NCBI RefSeq assembly: GCF_000002425.4
Contig: NC_037271.1
Location: 8,027,838-8,091,837, forward strand
Direction of reading: 5' to 3'
Length of the DNA stretch: 64,000 bases
DNA from: Physcomitrium patens
Taxonomy: Eukaryota; Streptophyta; Bryopsida; Funariales; Funariaceae
Under the pieces are notes generated by a model that searched no databases, was not told the origin of the DNA, and saw only the letters and a list, made by a program, of their open reading frames with translations. Below, one piece after another: positions 63,457-64,000 of the stretch (its first letter is position 1; each line of letters opens with the position of its first letter). A program made the position numbers and the translations under genes.

Positions 63457-64000
63457 TGTCACAGACATACTCATGTAAACTAGTAATTACAAATATAAAT
63501 AGGTAGAAGTAAGTAAAAGTAAATAAAAGTAAATTATTTCTATAGTATTTGATATAGAAGCTTCTTAGAAGCTTCATAGATGCTGCTTTGACTTCATAGG
63601 TGTTTTTAATTGACTTTTTGGATAAAAAATATGGTCAATAAGTTAGCCATGTGCCACACATGTTGTTAGCTTGAAGACCAAGCTAACAATGTGGTCCACA
63701 CATAGAAAAACTTGCCTTGTAAGTCAAGGCATGTGTCCTACAAAGTCAACATTTATTGAAGGTCCTATAGAATGTTGCCACGTAGCCCCTAGTTAGATAG
63801 TATATACAGAGATAAGAGTGAAGCCTTTTTCACTCTTGTCAACTCTTTTTTTGTTTCTAGTCTAGTTTCAAGGGTCTCTTATTTTCTTGTCTTTTGGCAA
63901 TAGCCATTCTAGTTTCTCTTTCAATATACATACTTGTTTATTTATATTTTGTTACCTTTCTTTGAGTGAAGGCTTACTTGTCTGAATTACTTTTTCATCG
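63457..64000 (+). repeat. 3' LTR of B3, cut by the window edge
   Basis: 544 bp present of about 562; it starts TGTCACAGACAT after a purine tract. The last about 18 bases and the right target duplicate lie outside the window. Confidence 0.92.

Larger units (their letters stand above)
57639..64000 (+). mobile_element. Family-B Ty3 chromovirus B3, runs off the window
   Basis: 5' LTR, gag (about 58,414-59,345, zinc-knuckle region at the end), protease with DSGAS (about 59,541-59,771), RT (about 60,153-60,896), RNase H (about 60,960-61,400), integrase (about 61,640-62,560), GPF module, chromodomain (about 62,740-62,900), extra frame (63011-63415) and most of the 3' LTR. It is about 94% identical to B2 but has one tract almost identical to it. 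Broken, with about fifteen breaks. Inserted in LTR Z. Confidence 0.95.

Noticed and set aside
1-64000. tRNA, rRNA genes and CRISPR arrays
   Set aside because: None seen; the TATCAGAGC words belong to retroelement primer regions, not to tRNA genes.

Overview
The window is plant nuclear DNA. It is very AT-rich, is filled mainly with LTR retrotransposons inserted into one another, and has one gene island at about 32.0-37.4 kb. The only gene identified with confidence is a four-exon, minus-strand cyclin-dependent kinase of the plant CDKE/CDK8 type (Mediator kinase). A second, unrecognised two-exon minus-strand gene model lies just upstream. A seed-free land plant (bryophyte or fern grade) would fit the decayed PHD-finger-bearing Ty3 element and the AT-rich decay, but the sequence does not prove this.

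Layout. 1-5.5 kb: 3' part of a family-A Ty3 chromovirus (A) inserted in an older minus-strand family-B relative (F, to 10.2 kb). 10.2-14 kb: gag scrap, LTR scrap with telomere-like repeats, a LINE ORF1-like remnant and a short GC-rich structured segment. 14-18.8 kb: minus-strand Ty1/copia element (D) cut by an LTR (R). 18.8-21.4 kb: truncated family-B element (B1). 21.4-31 kb: decayed plus-strand Ty3 element (C) with a PHD-finger-like tail, split by a full-length family-B element (B2). 31-32 kb: AT-rich DNA. 32-37.4 kb: gene island. 37.4-39.4 kb: AT-rich DNA. 39.4-64 kb: a nest in which old minus-strand family-B relative G is split by a family-A element with both LTRs and a target duplication (E), by a solo LTR (X) and by another Ty3 element (H). 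H is itself split by a solo LTR (R) and an LTR (Z), and Z is split by family-B element B3, which runs off the window.

The most notable signals are in the LTRs of families A and B. (1) The 11 bases at the predicted transcription start (31-32 bp after the TATA box, with C at -1 and A at +1) are exactly complementary to the 11 bases lying 2 bases after the 5' LTR. This holds in both families although the 11-mers differ, which is the layout of Tf1-type self-priming. (2) Family-A U3 is packed with perfect arrays of alternating GAA/TTC units spaced by 2 bp, i.e. canonical heat-shock elements. (3) Both families, and the older G copy, carry a conserved unrecognised reading frame after the chromodomain. 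All retroelement coding regions here are broken and are treated as fossils.
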